Assembly: GCA_029857925.1 (NCBI GenBank)
Contig: JAOUGF010000158.1
Coordinates: 1 to 5,955, forward strand
Direction of reading: 5' to 3'
Length of the DNA stretch: 5,955 bases
Source: Gammaproteobacteria bacterium
GTDB lineage: Bacteria > Pseudomonadota > Gammaproteobacteria > S012-40
Positions within the stretch are counted from its first letter, which is position 1. Every line of letters begins with the position of its first letter. Position numbers and translations under genes: made by a program. The notes below the pieces were generated by a model. The model saw only the letters and a program-made list of their open reading frames with translations, did not search any database and was not told the origin of the DNA. Shown here piece after piece: positions 5,952 through 5,955 of the stretch.

Positions 5952-5955
5952 ATGG
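5952..5955 (+). CDS. First codon of a further gene cut by the right edge
   Basis: Only ATG and one further base are in the window, so nothing can be said about the product. The call rests on the strong GGAGG site 5 nt upstream and the promoter about 65 nt upstream. It has its own promoter, so it is probably not merely cotranscribed with the oxidoreductase gene. Confidence 0.5.

Overview
The window holds four protein genes, one of them cut by the left edge, and the first codon of a probable fifth at the right edge. It contains no rRNA, tRNA, CRISPR array, transposase or insertion-sequence end that I can see. The cell is almost certainly a Gram-negative bacterium, most likely a proteobacterium. 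The reasons are a lipobox lipoprotein, a membrane-anchored periplasmic thiol-disulfide oxidoreductase of the ScsD/TlpA type, and a hybrid sensor kinase of the usual proteobacterial build. GC content is moderate, with AT-rich spacers. Start codons include ATG, GTG and probably TTG. The species cannot be named from this sequence.

Layout, left to right. (1) 1-1059, minus strand: a FAD-dependent oxidoreductase of the geranylgeranyl reductase family, missing its C-terminus. (2) 1060-1671: a long, AT-rich, gene-free region. It contains an extended -10 promoter for the reductase, a perfect 12-bp palindrome and a hairpin upstream of the kinase. (3) 1672-3798, plus strand: a hybrid histidine kinase with a two-membrane-segment periplasmic sensor, HisKA, HATPase and a C-terminal receiver. 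(4) 3795-5123, minus strand: a predicted outer-membrane lipoprotein with beta-propeller-like repeats, convergent with the kinase and sharing a CTAA overlap at the stop codons. (5) 5124-5268: a short divergent promoter region. (6) 5269-5802, plus strand: the ScsD/TlpA-like oxidoreductase, whose start is overlapped by a tiny upstream ORF with a better ribosome binding site. (7) 5803-5955: a strong promoter with an inverted repeat on its -10, leading to a well-spaced ribosome binding site and ATG at the right edge.

The genes do not form one operon, because orientation changes at every boundary (-, +, -, +). The common theme is the cell envelope: sensor kinase, lipoprotein and periplasmic redox protein all act there. 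I see no direct evidence that they form one pathway. I do not see a clear new multi-gene system. The most testable novelties are the small regulatory arrangements: the overlapping mini-ORF before the oxidoreductase, the palindromic -10 before the right-edge gene, the palindrome and hairpin before the kinase, and the shared stop codons.
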